A stretch of 64,000 bases of DNA from Pseudomonadota bacterium (GTDB lineage Bacteria > Pseudomonadota > Gammaproteobacteria > Steroidobacterales > Steroidobacteraceae), in NCBI GenBank assembly GCA_025357635.1, contig JANXOV010000004.1:62001-126000 (forward strand), given 5' to 3'. This document shows, in pieces, positions 42,430-52,190 of this stretch (within the stretch, counting starts at the first letter, position 1; each line of letters opens with the position of its first letter). Both the position numbers and the translations under genes were made by a program. Under the pieces are notes generated by a model. That model worked only from the letters and a program-made list of their open reading frames with translations. It searched no databases and was not told where the DNA came from.

Positions 42430-44586
42430 ATGATCGCAAAATGGCGCTGGCGTGCATCGGTTGGGCTGCTCATCCTGGCAATGGCGGGCGGGGTGGTGTG
42501 CGCGTCAACCGACTCCGACAACGTTGACTGGCCCGCCTACGGCGGCGCGCAGGGCGCGCCCAACTATTCCACGCTACGCGACATCAACACCGGCAACGTC
42601 ACTCAGCTCAGACTCGCCTGGCAATGGCAGACCGGCGAGACGCCGCTGAAGGAATTCGGCACCTCACCGGGCATGTTCCAAACCACGCCCATTGTCATCG
42701 ATGGCGTGATGTATCTGAGCACGCCCTACAACCGCGTCGTCGCGCTCGACCCAGCCACGGGACGGCAGCTGTGGAGCTACGACCCGCGGCCCTACGTGGA
42801 TGGCCAGCCGCCCAACGGCACCGGCTTCGTGCACCGCGGCGTCGCCGCATGGCGCGACCCCGCGTCCCGCGCATTGCACATCGTGATCGCATCGCGCTAC
42901 CGGCTGATCAAACTGGATGCGCGCAGCGGCAAGCCGGTGGCAGGCTTCGGGCATGAGGGCGTCGTGAATCTGCTGGAGGGCCTGCAATGGCCGGTGAACC
43001 CCAGGCACTTCACCAACACCTCGCCGCCGCTGGTTTACCGCAATCTGATCATCGTCGGCAATGGCGTGGCCGATCGCCTCATCTACCGGCGCGATCCGCC
43101 CGGCGATGTGCGCGCCTACGATGCGCGTACAGGGCGCCGCGTGTGGAGCTTTCATACAGTGCCGCGCGCGCGCGAGTTCGGCGCCGATACCTGGCGCAAC
43201 CAATCCAACAAGTTCACGGGCCACACCAATGTGTGGGCGCCGATGAGCATCGATGCGCGGCGCGGCCTGCTGTACCTGCCGGTGGGAACGCCGAGCAACG
43301 ATTTCTACGGCGGCAACCGGCCGGGCGCAAATCTGTTCGCCGATTCGATCGTCTGCCTGGACGCCAACACCGGCAGGCGGCGCTGGCATCGCCAGCTCGT
43401 GCACCACGGACTGTGGGACTACGACTCACCGGCTGCGCCCGCTCTCGTGCAAATTCGCAGGTCAGGCAGAACGATCGATGCGGTCGTGCAGCTGACCAAG
43501 CAAGGCTTCGTGTTCGCGTTCGATCGCGTCACCGGCGAGCCATTGTGGCCCATCGAAGAACGCGCCGTGCCGCCCAGCGATGTGCCCGGCGAACAGGCCT
43601 CGCCGACACAGCCGGCCCCCGCCGGCCTGCCGGTGCTGGCGCCGCAGGGCGTGACGCTGGAGGACGCGACGGACCTGACCCCGGAATTGCACGCAGAGGC
43701 GGTCGCTGTTTTGAAACGCCTGCGCATCGGAGGGTTGTTCACACCGCCGAGCACGCAGGGAACCCTGATCCGCCCGGGATTGCTCGGCGGCGCCGATTGG
43801 GGCGGCGGCGCCTTCGATCCGGACACGGGCATTTTGTACGTCAAGGTCAACAACGATCCGGCGTTGGTCTATCCGGACATCACCGATGCGCAAGGCAATG
43901 TGCCCGACGTCGGACCCAACGACACCGGCGATGAGACCGTGTTTCTGCATCACCGCATCCCGCTGCTCAAGCCGCCTTATGCTTTCCTGGATGCGCTGGA
44001 TCTGAACGCCGCACGCATGCACTGGCAGGTGCCCTTCGGCGACAACGAAGCGGTGCGCAATCACCCGGCGCTGAAGGACGCGAAACTCCCCGCCGCCCTG
44101 GGCGCCGTCGGCACGGCCGGGGCGATCGTCACCCGCGGCGGGCTGGTGTTCGTGGGCGGCGGCGACGCCGCGTTCCACGCGCTCGACAAGCGCAGCGGTG
44201 CGGATCTGTGGCGCTATTCAACCGGCGGCGCCAAAACCAATGGCACGCCGATGACCTACCGCAGCGGCGGTCGCCAGTTCGTGGTCATCGCCGTCGGCGG
44301 TCCGGGGCCCGGCGCAGCCTTGCTCGCATTTGCACTGGGCGCACAAGCGCAGGGCATTGGACCCGCGGCCGCCGCATTGCCCGAAGGCCATGGCGTCACG
44401 CTCGTGGAACGGGCCTGCTCGCAGTGCCATTCGCTCGACACGGTCACCGGCAAGCGCTTGAACCGCAAACAATGGGAAGCGCAGATCGATGCAATGATCG
44501 CCAAAGGCGCCCGGCTGTCGGATGAGCAATACGAGGAAATCGCAGCGTATCTTGCGGCGCACTTCGGCGCGGCACCCGAGGGCTGA
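42430..44586 (+). CDS. PQQ-dependent dehydrogenase (quinohemoprotein) with C-terminal cytochrome c domain
   Basis: The 718-residue secreted protein has a signal peptide (SVGLLILAMAGGVVC). The eight-bladed PQQ propeller follows (WPAYGGAQGAPNYSTL, TTPIVIDGVMYLSTPYNRVV, DPATGRQLWSYDPR, GHTNVWAPMSID, QLVHHGLWDYDSPAAPALV). A C-terminal single-heme domain carries CSQCH at about residue 662 (ERACSQCHSLDTVTG). It oxidises alcohols, sugars or other polyols in the periplasm and passes electrons to the attached heme. The start at 42430 is used because the upstream ATG would extend into the divergent gene. No pqq biosynthesis genes are in this window, and the substrate is not assigned. Confidence 0.9.
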   Translation: MIAKWRWRASVGLLILAMAGGVVCASTDSDNVDWPAYGGAQGAPNYSTLRDINTGNVTQLRLAWQWQTGETPLKEFGTSPGMFQTTPIVIDGVMYLSTPYNRVVALDPATGRQLWSYDPRPYVDGQPPNGTGFVHRGVAAWRDPASRALHIVIASRYRLIKLDARSGKPVAGFGHEGVVNLLEGLQWPVNPRHFTNTSPPLVYRNLIIVGNGVADRLIYRRDPPGDVRAYDARTGRRVWSFHTVPRAREFGADTWRNQSNKFTGHTNVWAPMSIDARRGLLYLPVGTPSNDFYGGNRPGANLFADSIVCLDANTGRRRWHRQLVHHGLWDYDSPAAPALVQIRRSGRTIDAVVQLTKQGFVFAFDRVTGEPLWPIEERAVPPSDVPGEQASPTQPAPAGLPVLAPQGVTLEDATDLTPELHAEAVAVLKRLRIGGLFTPPSTQGTLIRPGLLGGADWGGGAFDPDTGILYVKVNNDPALVYPDITDAQGNVPDVGPNDTGDETVFLHHRIPLLKPPYAFLDALDLNAARMHWQVPFGDNEAVRNHPALKDAKLPAALGAVGTAGAIVTRGGLVFVGGGDAAFHALDKRSGADLWRYSTGGAKTNGTPMTYRSGGRQFVVIAVGGPGPGAALLAFALGAQAQGIGPAAAALPEGHGVTLVERACSQCHSLDTVTGKRLNRKQWEAQIDAMIAKGARLSDEQYEEIAAYLAAHFGAAPEG

Positions 44587-44589
44587 TAT

Positions 44590-45015
44590 CTATAGGCGCC
44601 GGTAGACCCGCGCGAACTTCTCCTGATCGACAATGCCATAATCGCCCGGCGCATATTGCAGCAGCCAATCGCCGGCCTTGCCTTGAAGCTCATCACCGCC
44701 GGCGCGGCGCATCACCGTGAACGGCTCAAAGACCTGCCGCGCCAGCACCGGCAGCGGCTTGTTGCGATGGGGGCCGTCCTGCCCCGGCCGCAGCGGTGCG
44801 ATGGGTTCATAGCGCGCATCGAAGCGGCCGCGCGACACGCTCCACACATCGCCGCCGGATCCGGTGACGAGTGCATCGCCGGCGGCGTAGCGGTTCGGTC
44901 CTTCGCGGCTGAGCAACTCTCCGTCGGCCCTGGCGAAGACCACGACGACGGATTCCCGCTTCACAAACGCTGCCGCGCCTTCGTCTTCGCGCAGGTCGAT
45001 GCCGCTGAAGCGCAT
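44590..45015 (-). CDS. Small cytoplasmic protein, PGDYG-type domain, unknown function
   Basis: The 141-residue product has no signal. Its C-terminal half carries QVFEPFTVMRRAGGDELQGK, AGDWLLQYAPGDYGIVDQEK and FARVYRRL. Such GDWLLQYAPGDYGIV patterns occur in small proteins of unknown function that I cannot name with certainty. The N-terminal part (VVVVFARADGELLSREG) resembles a small beta domain. The ATG at 45015 sits 8 bases after the amidohydrolase stop, so both are likely co-transcribed. The longer open frame to 45558 runs inside the amidohydrolase gene and is a shadow. Confidence 0.6.
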   Translation of the reverse strand: MRFSGIDLREDEGAAAFVKRESVVVVFARADGELLSREGPNRYAAGDALVTGSGGDVWSVSRGRFDARYEPIAPLRPGQDGPHRNKPLPVLARQVFEPFTVMRRAGGDELQGKAGDWLLQYAPGDYGIVDQEKFARVYRRL

Positions 45016-45023
45016 CCGTGAAT

Positions 45024-46280
45024 CTAGCGTTTGACGGGCGCCGCTCCCGCCCACTTGTAGACCACGCCGCCGCGCATGACGAACACCACGCGCCGCACCG
45101 CGGTCAGATCCTTGAGCGGGTCGCCGTCCAGGGCGATGATGTCGGCCTCGTATCCCGGGGCCAGCTTGCCGAGCGTGCCCGCCATGCCGATGGCTTCGGC
45201 CGCAACCGCATTGGCCGACACCAGCGCCGCCATCGGACTCTGAGCGCAATGCTGCACGCGGCCCAAGAATTCCTCGGCATTGCGGCCATGCGCGCCCGCC
45301 GTGGCATCGGTTGAGAACACCACCTTCGAGTTCGGGGTGTGCACGGCCATCGTGCAGACCTCGAAATCCAGATGCAGATCGTGATCCATCGTGGCCATGC
45401 CCGCTTCGGTGTAGTTGCCCACCCCGAGGTAGCGCGCCTTGTTGGCAAGATAGTTCTGCACCACCAGCCCCACCTGCGGACTGATGAACGCGCCGGCCGC
45501 GACCGCCGTGTCGATATCGGCCTGCGTCGCATAAGTCGCGTGTTCGATCTCGCGGCAACCGGCGCGGGCGGCGGCGGAAACCTGCGAGCGGTAGGCATGT
45601 ACCATCGAGCGCAGGCCGACGGCCTTGGCCTCATCGCACAGAATACGCAGCTGCTCCTCGGTGAATGTCGGTGTGGCCCCCACGCGCTGACTGGAAGAGG
45701 CAAAGATCTTGATCAAGTCCGCGCCCTGCGCCTTGCGCGAACGCACCGCCGCGATCAATTCCTCACGCGGGGTCTTGCTGTCGCCTTCGATCCACGCCAG
45801 CGAGGTCAGTACGCGGGGGCCGGGAAATCCGCGGTCGCGGATGGCATCGCGCAGCGGCTTTTCACTTGGATCTCCCACGCTCTGCACGGTGGTGAAGCCG
45901 CCCATCAGAGTGTCCCAGGCAGCGCCGGCGATGCCCATCGCCGCCTCGAGCGGCGGCTCGGTCTCAGTGGCAATGCGACCATTGCGGTCGAAATGCGAGT
46001 CCAGATGCACGTGCGTGTCGATCCATCCGGGCAGCACGGTAAATTGGCGCAGATCGATGACCGTTCCGCCCGGCGCCGCGTTGAGCGTCGTGATGCGGCC
46101 GCCGGTCACGCCGATGCGCGCATTGCGCAGCGAGCCGCCATGCCCGTCGAGCGCATTGCCGGTCAGGATGACCACCGAGCCGGCGGGCGGCGGTGGTGCC
46201 GGCACGGGTAGAACCTGGGCCGCCAATCCGGTGGCGGCCAGCAGCGCGGCCATCGGCACAATCAAACGGAGTTTTTTCAC
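45024..46280 (-). CDS. Secreted imidazolonepropionase-like amidohydrolase (COG1228)
   Basis: The 418-residue metal hydrolase has a signal peptide (LIVPMAALLAATGLAAQ). Its composite beta domain is followed by the metal motif WIDTHVHLDSHF, TLMGGFTTVQSVG, GADLIKIFASSS with the carbamylated or bridging lysine, RSMVHAYRSQVSAAARAGCR, EIEHATYATQAD, and FSTDATAGAHG with the catalytic Asp. Related enzymes cleave amide bonds in cyclic or dipeptide substrates; the specificity is unknown. It is in an operon with the PGDYG-domain gene. A second, related but not adjacent amidohydrolase is at 50746. Confidence 0.87.
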   Translation of the reverse strand: MKKLRLIVPMAALLAATGLAAQVLPVPAPPPPAGSVVILTGNALDGHGGSLRNARIGVTGGRITTLNAAPGGTVIDLRQFTVLPGWIDTHVHLDSHFDRNGRIATETEPPLEAAMGIAGAAWDTLMGGFTTVQSVGDPSEKPLRDAIRDRGFPGPRVLTSLAWIEGDSKTPREELIAAVRSRKAQGADLIKIFASSSQRVGATPTFTEEQLRILCDEAKAVGLRSMVHAYRSQVSAAARAGCREIEHATYATQADIDTAVAAGAFISPQVGLVVQNYLANKARYLGVGNYTEAGMATMDHDLHLDFEVCTMAVHTPNSKVVFSTDATAGAHGRNAEEFLGRVQHCAQSPMAALVSANAVAAEAIGMAGTLGKLAPGYEADIIALDGDPLKDLTAVRRVVFVMRGGVVYKWAGAAPVKR

Positions 46281-46377
46281 GGGAGCACCCTCGGTCAGTC
46301 AGGATTTGCGCGCAGATCGCATAGTGTCGTGTTTGACGCAGAGGCGCAATCAGCCGGTGACGCGCACCCTGCGTGCC

Positions 46378-48942
46378 TCAGCGCGAACGAATCGGAAACC
46401 ACAACGACTTGATCAACTCCAGGCCAATCCAGCTCAACAGGCCGGCGCCGGCGCAGACGGCCAGATCATTCCAGTGCAATGGCCCAAAGTGAAACAACCG
46501 CTGCGCCGGTTTCCAGAATACCGCAATCGCCAGGAGCATCGAAACGCCACTCAGCAGCATCCAGAGCGCTCGATTCGGGCGCAAGACGGCACGCGACAGC
46601 GAAGACTTGAACGAGCGGTTGACCAGAATCAAACTCATGTTGGCCAGCACCAGCGAGGTAAAAACAAGGGCACGCAAGTCCGGCTCTTTCATTCCTGCCC
46701 GCTCGGCCGCGACGAAGAGCGCCGACAATATCGCCAGTACGACCACACCCTGCACTACCGCCCACAAAACTCGTTTACGCAGCAGCAATGAGCTCTTGGG
46801 GTCGCGCGGCGGCCGTCGCATCACGTCGTCCTCGGCGCTCTCGGCCTCGAACACCATGGAACACGCCGGATCGATGATCATTTCCAGGAACGCGATGTGA
46901 ATGGGCGTGAGCATCAAGGGCAGACCCAGCAGCAGCGGCAGGAGTGCAAGACCGGCGATGGGGATGTGCACGGCAATGATGTATTCAATCGCCTTGCGCA
47001 GATTGTCGTAAATCCGCCGGCCCAGCCGGATGGTCGTCACTATCGAACCGAAATCATCGTCCAACAAGACGATCGCCGAGGCTTCCCGCGCCACATCCGT
47101 GCCGCGGCCGCCCATTGCAATGCCGATATTGGCTGCCTTGATGGCGGGAGCGTCATTGACGCCATCGCCCGTCATGGCGACCACTTCACCGATTTTCTTC
47201 AGGCATTCAACAATACGAAATTTTTGTGCCGGCCGGACGCGCGCAAATATCGAGGTCGTCGCGACCCGGTTCGCAAGATCTGCGTCCGTCAGGGTTTGGA
47301 TTTCATCGCCCGACAGGACCTTCGTGCTGTCCAAGCCCGCCTGCCGGCCTATGGCACTGGCCGTAACCGGGTAGTCTCCCGTGATCATGACCACCCGGAT
47401 TCCGGCGGACCGGCATTCAGCGACGGCGGCAGGCACATTGGATCGCAACGGGTCGGAAAAGCCGACAAGACCCAGGTACTGAAACTCAAATCCGCGCGCC
47501 GACTCAGGCAGGCTGGGCTGCTTCGCGTATTGGATGATCGGCGAGCTGGCAACGGCGAGCACGCGAATGCCCGCTTGCGCCAGCGCATCCGCCTGCGCGC
47601 GTATCTGCGTCAGAGTGCCGGCGTCCAACGCGCAAAGCTCCGCAATGGCCTCCCATGCGCCTTTCGCATACGCCCGGGCGCCGCCGTCGTTGCCTTCTGA
47701 CACGAGATTAGCCACCGCGAACAGATCCGGTCTCATCCCGTAAGCACGAATCAGATGACGCGGCGAACCATCGGCGCCTTGCGATCCCGCATGCGCGGCG
47801 GCCGAGGAGCTGAGGGCAACGTCCATCGGGTCTGTGGGTGCATCCGGACAAGCCAGGCGCGCAGCACCTAGAACCCGTTGAATGGATTCCGGCGCAGGAG
47901 CATCGCTTGCAGGGTCCCAGCGGCTGTGCGCATCGACAATGCTGACCACGGTCATCTGATTTTCGGTCAGCGTACCGGTCTTGTCGGTGCATAGCACCGT
48001 GGTTGCGCCCAACGTTTCGATGGCGGACGCGCGGCGCGTGAGCACTCGCGCGCGCGAGATCCGCCAGGCGCCCATGGCCATGAACACCGTCATCACCAGC
48101 GGAAATTCTTCCGGCAGCAAGGACATGCCAAGCGCGATGCCGCCCAGCATCGCCTCCAGCCATGACCCACGCAGCAGACCGAAGAGCAGAACGGTCAGCA
48201 CTCCCGCACCAGCGCCGACGATGGCGAAATCGCGCACCAGCCAGCGAATCTGCAATTGCAATCGCGGCTGTTCGGTTTCGATGCTGCCGAGCGCGCGGCC
48301 GATCTTCCCCATTTCGCTGCGCACGCCGGTCGCATGCACGAGCGCCTGACCGGTACCGCGCACTACCAGGGTGCCGGCGAAAACAAAAGGAAGATTCTCA
48401 CCGCCCGGGGTTGGTGCGGCCGCAGGATTCATGCCTGAGGCGGGCATCGGCGCCGCCGCCTTATTCACGGGGACAGATTCTCCGGTCAACAGCGATTCAT
48501 CGAGCAGCAGATCCTGCGCCGTCAGGAGTGTGGCGTCCGCCGCCACCCGATCTCCCTCCCCGATGAGGAGCAGATCGCCCGTGACGACTTCCCTTCCCGC
48601 AATTTGAGTGCGCTGACCGTCGCGAATCACGAGCGCACGCGGACTCGCCAGGTTGCGCAAAGCCTCCAGGACGCGTTCGCTGCGCGACTCCTGCACGATG
48701 GTGATGGTCACCGATAGCGAGGCGAACAGCAGCAAGAGCACCGCTTCCAGCCGATCGCCCAGCAGCAGATAGACCATGCCACCGCCAAGCAGCAGCGCGA
48801 ACATGGGTTGCCTCACCACCTCGCATAAAATGCGAAGAAACCCGCGGCGCACCGGGGAGGGCAGTTCATTGTAGCCATCGGATCTGAGACGCTCGGACGC
48901 GGCCGCCGCGCTAAGCCCCGGATTCTTGATTGGTTCGTTCAT
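46378..48942 (-). CDS. P-type cation-transporting ATPase (P2-like, COG0474)
   Basis: The 854-residue ATPase has the actuator motif LTGES (about residue 152), the phosphorylation motif DKTGTLT (Asp about 320), MTGDGVNDAPAIK (about 588) and about ten helices. The N-terminal DGYNELPSP segment is typical of Ca/Mg-type pumps. The M4 ion-site motif is LLPEEFPLVMT, where SERCA has PEGLPAV, so Glu replaces Gly. This variant is common in a bacterial subgroup whose ion is not established. The start is an ATG at 48942 (a GTG at 48960 is possible). An inverted repeat lies about 35 bases upstream. No metal-binding N-terminal domain is present. Confidence 0.9.
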   Translation of the reverse strand: MNEPIKNPGLSAAAASERLRSDGYNELPSPVRRGFLRILCEVVRQPMFALLLGGGMVYLLLGDRLEAVLLLLFASLSVTITIVQESRSERVLEALRNLASPRALVIRDGQRTQIAGREVVTGDLLLIGEGDRVAADATLLTAQDLLLDESLLTGESVPVNKAAAPMPASGMNPAAAPTPGGENLPFVFAGTLVVRGTGQALVHATGVRSEMGKIGRALGSIETEQPRLQLQIRWLVRDFAIVGAGAGVLTVLLFGLLRGSWLEAMLGGIALGMSLLPEEFPLVMTVFMAMGAWRISRARVLTRRASAIETLGATTVLCTDKTGTLTENQMTVVSIVDAHSRWDPASDAPAPESIQRVLGAARLACPDAPTDPMDVALSSSAAAHAGSQGADGSPRHLIRAYGMRPDLFAVANLVSEGNDGGARAYAKGAWEAIAELCALDAGTLTQIRAQADALAQAGIRVLAVASSPIIQYAKQPSLPESARGFEFQYLGLVGFSDPLRSNVPAAVAECRSAGIRVVMITGDYPVTASAIGRQAGLDSTKVLSGDEIQTLTDADLANRVATTSIFARVRPAQKFRIVECLKKIGEVVAMTGDGVNDAPAIKAANIGIAMGGRGTDVAREASAIVLLDDDFGSIVTTIRLGRRIYDNLRKAIEYIIAVHIPIAGLALLPLLLGLPLMLTPIHIAFLEMIIDPACSMVFEAESAEDDVMRRPPRDPKSSLLLRKRVLWAVVQGVVVLAILSALFVAAERAGMKEPDLRALVFTSLVLANMSLILVNRSFKSSLSRAVLRPNRALWMLLSGVSMLLAIAVFWKPAQRLFHFGPLHWNDLAVCAGAGLLSWIGLELIKSLWFPIRSR

Positions 48943-48975
48943 TCTGGCCGGTGGCGCCACGTCGGCAGTGTATCG

Positions 48976-49005
48976 CGCAAGCGGCAGGGACTATGCGCGC
49001 TTGCG
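48976..49005. promoter_or_regulatory. Inverted repeat upstream of the P-type ATPase gene
   Basis: Perfect 8-bp arms CGCAAGCG (48976-48983) and CGCTTGCG (48998-49005) are separated by 14 bases, about two helical turns from centre to centre. The position, 34-63 bases before the ATPase start and in the 151-base gap after the lipoprotein gene's stop, fits an operator. No regulator can be assigned. Confidence 0.35.
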
Positions 49006-49093
49006 AACGGACGCACAAATCAAGCCGAACTAGTATCCGCCACCCACCTCGCGGCTGGTTTTCGCGGGACGGTCTTGAGACACTCCGCTCCGA

Positions 49094-49546
49094 TCATGAA
49101 ATATGAACAGTGAACCGCTGATTCGGACCTCTTCGAAACTCCACCACGTCTTCCGTGTGCCAATCGTTCTCAGCACCGCCCCTTGCGGTTGCGTGAATCA
49201 CAGCAACGCTGATCTGCTCCAACGAGGCGAATTCCGGGTGCGCCGCGAGAATTTTTTCGGCGCTCGCCACGATTTTTGCCGCCGCGTCATTGCGAGCTGA
49301 CGGATCGGCTCCGGCCAGTTGCAGGTCGCGGATTGCGATACGCAACCGCACGCGACTGCTGGTCATTTCGATCGCCTCTTTCCCAAACCCCGCCGCTGTG
49401 GCAATCGCATCGCTGATGGTCTGCAAGTCGCTTGTATAGCGCGCCGCGGCGGCGGAATCCGACGCACCCGGCCCGCACGCGGACAGAACCGCGGCAACGG
49501 CCGCGACACACATGATTCGTGGAATATTTTTCCAAATCACTTCCAT
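49094..49546 (-). CDS. Small lipoprotein of unknown function
   Basis: The 150-residue product has a lipoprotein signal (MCVAAVAAVLSAC, lipobox LSAC). The mature part is predicted helical (DSAAAARYTSDLQTISDAIA, KEAIEMTSSRVRLRIAIRDL, DAAAKIVASAEKILAAHPEF) and ends with VIHATARGGAENDWHTEDV and RRGPNQRFTVHIS. I do not recognise the family. It is divergent from the AI-2E-family permease with about 50 bases between, and 151 bases separate it from the P-type ATPase gene. Confidence 0.72.
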   Translation of the reverse strand: MEVIWKNIPRIMCVAAVAAVLSACGPGASDSAAAARYTSDLQTISDAIATAAGFGKEAIEMTSSRVRLRIAIRDLQLAGADPSARNDAAAKIVASAEKILAAHPEFASLEQISVAVIHATARGGAENDWHTEDVVEFRRGPNQRFTVHIS

Positions 49547-49596
49547 CTCCGACCGGTGGCGAACACGCTATACCTGCATTCCGTTGCCACATTCGC

Positions 49597-50694
49597 ATGA
49601 GGTCTTCTACGTACAAGGACCCTGAGCAATCCCCGGCAGCAGAACTCAACCCGCGGAAACTCCTTCTCCTGGCGATCGTCTGTTCCATCGCAATTGCGTG
49701 CCTGGTCGTGCTGCGGCCATTCCTGGCGCCGATCGCATGGGCCACGATACTCGTCTATGCAAGCTGGCCGCTGTATCGGCGAATCCGTGCAAAATTCGGC
49801 AGATTCAACTCGACGGCGGCCCTCGTCATGACCGTCTTGCTCACCTGCATCGTGATCCTTCCCGTGCTTTGGTTGCTCGCTTTGGTAATGGAAGAACTAT
49901 TTTTGTCATACCGAGCGTTCAACGCGTATTTGGCGCAGCCGCCGCATTCCATACCGCCCGCCGTGCGCGCCATCCCATGGCTGGGCGACCAATTGCAGCA
50001 ATACCTGGATCGATACACGGCCGACCCGGCCGCTCTGGGGCGCGAGGCCATCGGATGGATGCAATCCTGGGGGCGGGAGCTCGCCGGTTTGCTGAGCGGA
50101 CTCGGCCGCGCGATGGCCAGCTTGATTGGCGCGATGTTGACGGCTTTTTTCCTGTATCGAGACGGCGACAACATCGTGCGCCAATGCCACCGGGTGGTGC
50201 ATCGGTTATTCGGCGACAGTATCGACCCCTACATCGCAACGGCCGCCTCGATGTCGCGCACCGTTCTCTTTGGGCTGCTGATAGCGGCCTTCGCGCAAGG
50301 CCTGGTCGCCGGGATCGGCTATGCCATTCTTGGAATTCAAGCGCCGGCACTCCTCGGCGCGTTGACCGGCGTCCTGTCCGTGGTGCCCGTCGTTGGAACG
50401 GCGATCGTGTGGGTTTCCCTCAGCGCGTACTTGTTCGCAATGGGACACCTTTGGAAGGCCGTGATTTTGCTGGCGTGGGGGTTCTTCCTGGTTCATCCGA
50501 CCGACAATGTACTGCGACCCTTGTTGATCAGCAGCGCCGCCCATGTCCCCTTCCTGCTGGTGATGTTTGGGGCAATCGGGGGCCTGGCGGCATTTGGATT
50601 GATCGGCGCATTTATCGGACCGGTTATCCTGGCCGTAGGGTTGGCCGTCTGGCGCGCCTGGTCGATTGAATCGCATCCAGCGAACCCGCCGTGA
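49597..50694 (+). CDS. AI-2E family (PerM/TqsA-like) transporter
   Basis: The 365-residue membrane protein has about eight helices. It has the family's N-terminal helices (LLLLAIVCSIAIACLVVLRP; FLAPIAWATILVYASWPLYR) and the conserved core FAQGLVAGIGYAILGIQAP, LGALTGVLSVVPVVGTAIVW, and LVHPTDNVLRPLLISS near the C-terminus. This family includes TqsA (AI-2 export) and Na+/H+ antiporter-like members; the substrate is not known here. The start at 49597 is chosen because the upstream extension overlaps the divergent lipoprotein gene. No luxS-type neighbour is present. Confidence 0.9.
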   Translation: MRSSTYKDPEQSPAAELNPRKLLLLAIVCSIAIACLVVLRPFLAPIAWATILVYASWPLYRRIRAKFGRFNSTAALVMTVLLTCIVILPVLWLLALVMEELFLSYRAFNAYLAQPPHSIPPAVRAIPWLGDQLQQYLDRYTADPAALGREAIGWMQSWGRELAGLLSGLGRAMASLIGAMLTAFFLYRDGDNIVRQCHRVVHRLFGDSIDPYIATAASMSRTVLFGLLIAAFAQGLVAGIGYAILGIQAPALLGALTGVLSVVPVVGTAIVWVSLSAYLFAMGHLWKAVILLAWGFFLVHPTDNVLRPLLISSAAHVPFLLVMFGAIGGLAAFGLIGAFIGPVILAVGLAVWRAWSIESHPANPP

Positions 50695-50745
50695 CCGCGC
50701 TGCCAGCGGGTTCACAATCGTTTCAGCAGATCCGAAGCAGGTCGA

Positions 50746-52080
50746 TCAGCGAAGGGCGCCGGCCGCTTTGAACACCACGCCATCCTTCATCACGAATTGC
50801 ACCTGCTGCAGCGCGTGCACATCGGCCAGCGGATCGCCGGCCACGGCGATGACGTCGGCATAGGCGCCGGGCGCCACCACGCCGAGTTGACCACGCATAT
50901 CCAACAGCTCCGCGGCGCGCGTGGTGGCCGACTGTATGGCCTGCATGGGCGTCATGCCGAATTCCACCTCGCGCAGGAATTCCTGCGCGATCGGATCCGA
51001 CCACACGAAGCCGCCGGCATCCGTGCCGAAGGCGATTCTGACCCCCGCGCGCAGAGCTTTCTGAAACGACACGCCATGCAGCGCCGTGCGCTTGCGGTCG
51101 CGTTTGCCGGAATCCGTGTTTTCGGGATCCCAGTCATAGTAGTAGACGGCAAGCGTCGGCACATACCAGGTGCCTTGCTTGAGCATCTGCGCGATCTGCG
51201 CATCGGTGAGCTCGAGTCCGTGTTCGATGGAATCGCAGCCGCCATCCAGCGCACGCTGCAGGCCCGGTCCGTTGTAGGCATGACAGGCCACCTTCTTGCG
51301 CCAGCCATGCGTCTCATCGACGATGGCTTTGAGTTCTTCGAGCGTCAGCGTCGGCTGCGAGACCAGCTCGCCTTTTTCATCGAGCCATGAGCGGTGCGTC
51401 ATGTACACCTTGATCCAGTCGGCGCCATTGTCGAGCTGCTCGCGCGCAGCCTTGCGCGCCTCCACCGGTCCGTCGATGAGCTGCACGCCCTTGGGCAGCG
51501 ACACCTCCGGCGCATATCCCTCCAGCTGATAGCCGCCGGTGGTGGATATCGCGCGCGTCGCCACGAACAGCCGCGGCCCGGGAATGTAGCCTTCGTTGAT
51601 CGCCTGCTTGATGCCCACGTCGCCGTAGCCGGCACCCTCGGTCTCCACGTCGCGCAGCGTGGTGAAGCCTTGTTCGAGTGCGCGCCGCGCCGCGACGGTG
51701 GCGCGCGCGACCCGGTAGGAGGCTGGAAATTTCAGCAGTTGCACATCGTAGCCGCCGGCATCAGGGACCTCCCCTTGCAGAAAAATGTGCGTGTGCGTGT
51801 CGATCAGACCCGGCAGCAGTGTCGCGTCGCCCAACTCGATGACCTGGGCGCCGGCGGGCAGCGGCTGCGATCCGGCGGTGCGCACCGCGGTGATGCGATT
51901 GCCCTGGATCACGATTTCCGGATTGCGGCGCCGCTCGGCGCTACTGCCGTCGATGAGCCATTGCGCGTGCAGCACCATCGCCGGCGCCGCCGTGGCGGCA
52001 GGGCCGGTACCCGCATCGGCGAGACTCACAGCGCCCGTCCCCATCAAGGCGCACAGGCTCATTGCAGTTGATCGATTCAT
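50746..52080 (-). CDS. Secreted imidazolonepropionase-like amidohydrolase (COG1228)
   Basis: The 444-residue protein has a signal peptide (SLCALMGTGAVSLADA), a beta domain with IVIQGNRITAVR, the metal site LPGLIDTHTHIFLQG, TTLRDVETEGAGYGDVGIKQ, ADWIKVYMTHRSWLDEKGEL with the active-site lysine, KVACHAYNGPGLQRALDGG, CDSIEHGLELTD and IAFGTDAGGFVW. It is a paralogue in fold of the gene at 45024 and could hydrolyse dipeptides (Xaa-Pro dipeptidase-like) or N-acyl compounds. The substrate is unassigned. It ends 51 bases from the converging AI-2E-family gene and is divergent from a diguanylate cyclase gene. Confidence 0.88.
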   Translation of the reverse strand: MNRSTAMSLCALMGTGAVSLADAGTGPAATAAPAMVLHAQWLIDGSSAERRRNPEIVIQGNRITAVRTAGSQPLPAGAQVIELGDATLLPGLIDTHTHIFLQGEVPDAGGYDVQLLKFPASYRVARATVAARRALEQGFTTLRDVETEGAGYGDVGIKQAINEGYIPGPRLFVATRAISTTGGYQLEGYAPEVSLPKGVQLIDGPVEARKAAREQLDNGADWIKVYMTHRSWLDEKGELVSQPTLTLEELKAIVDETHGWRKKVACHAYNGPGLQRALDGGCDSIEHGLELTDAQIAQMLKQGTWYVPTLAVYYYDWDPENTDSGKRDRKRTALHGVSFQKALRAGVRIAFGTDAGGFVWSDPIAQEFLREVEFGMTPMQAIQSATTRAAELLDMRGQLGVVAPGAYADVIAVAGDPLADVHALQQVQFVMKDGVVFKAAGALR

Positions 52081-52190
52081 CGACGCTCTCCCATGTACTT
52101 CGTCCCGCTATACTGCTGCCCTTACGCAGCCGGCACAAGGTGAGCAGGATTTGAAGAGATGACGCTGACGCGGATCCGGCTTAAGCTGCC

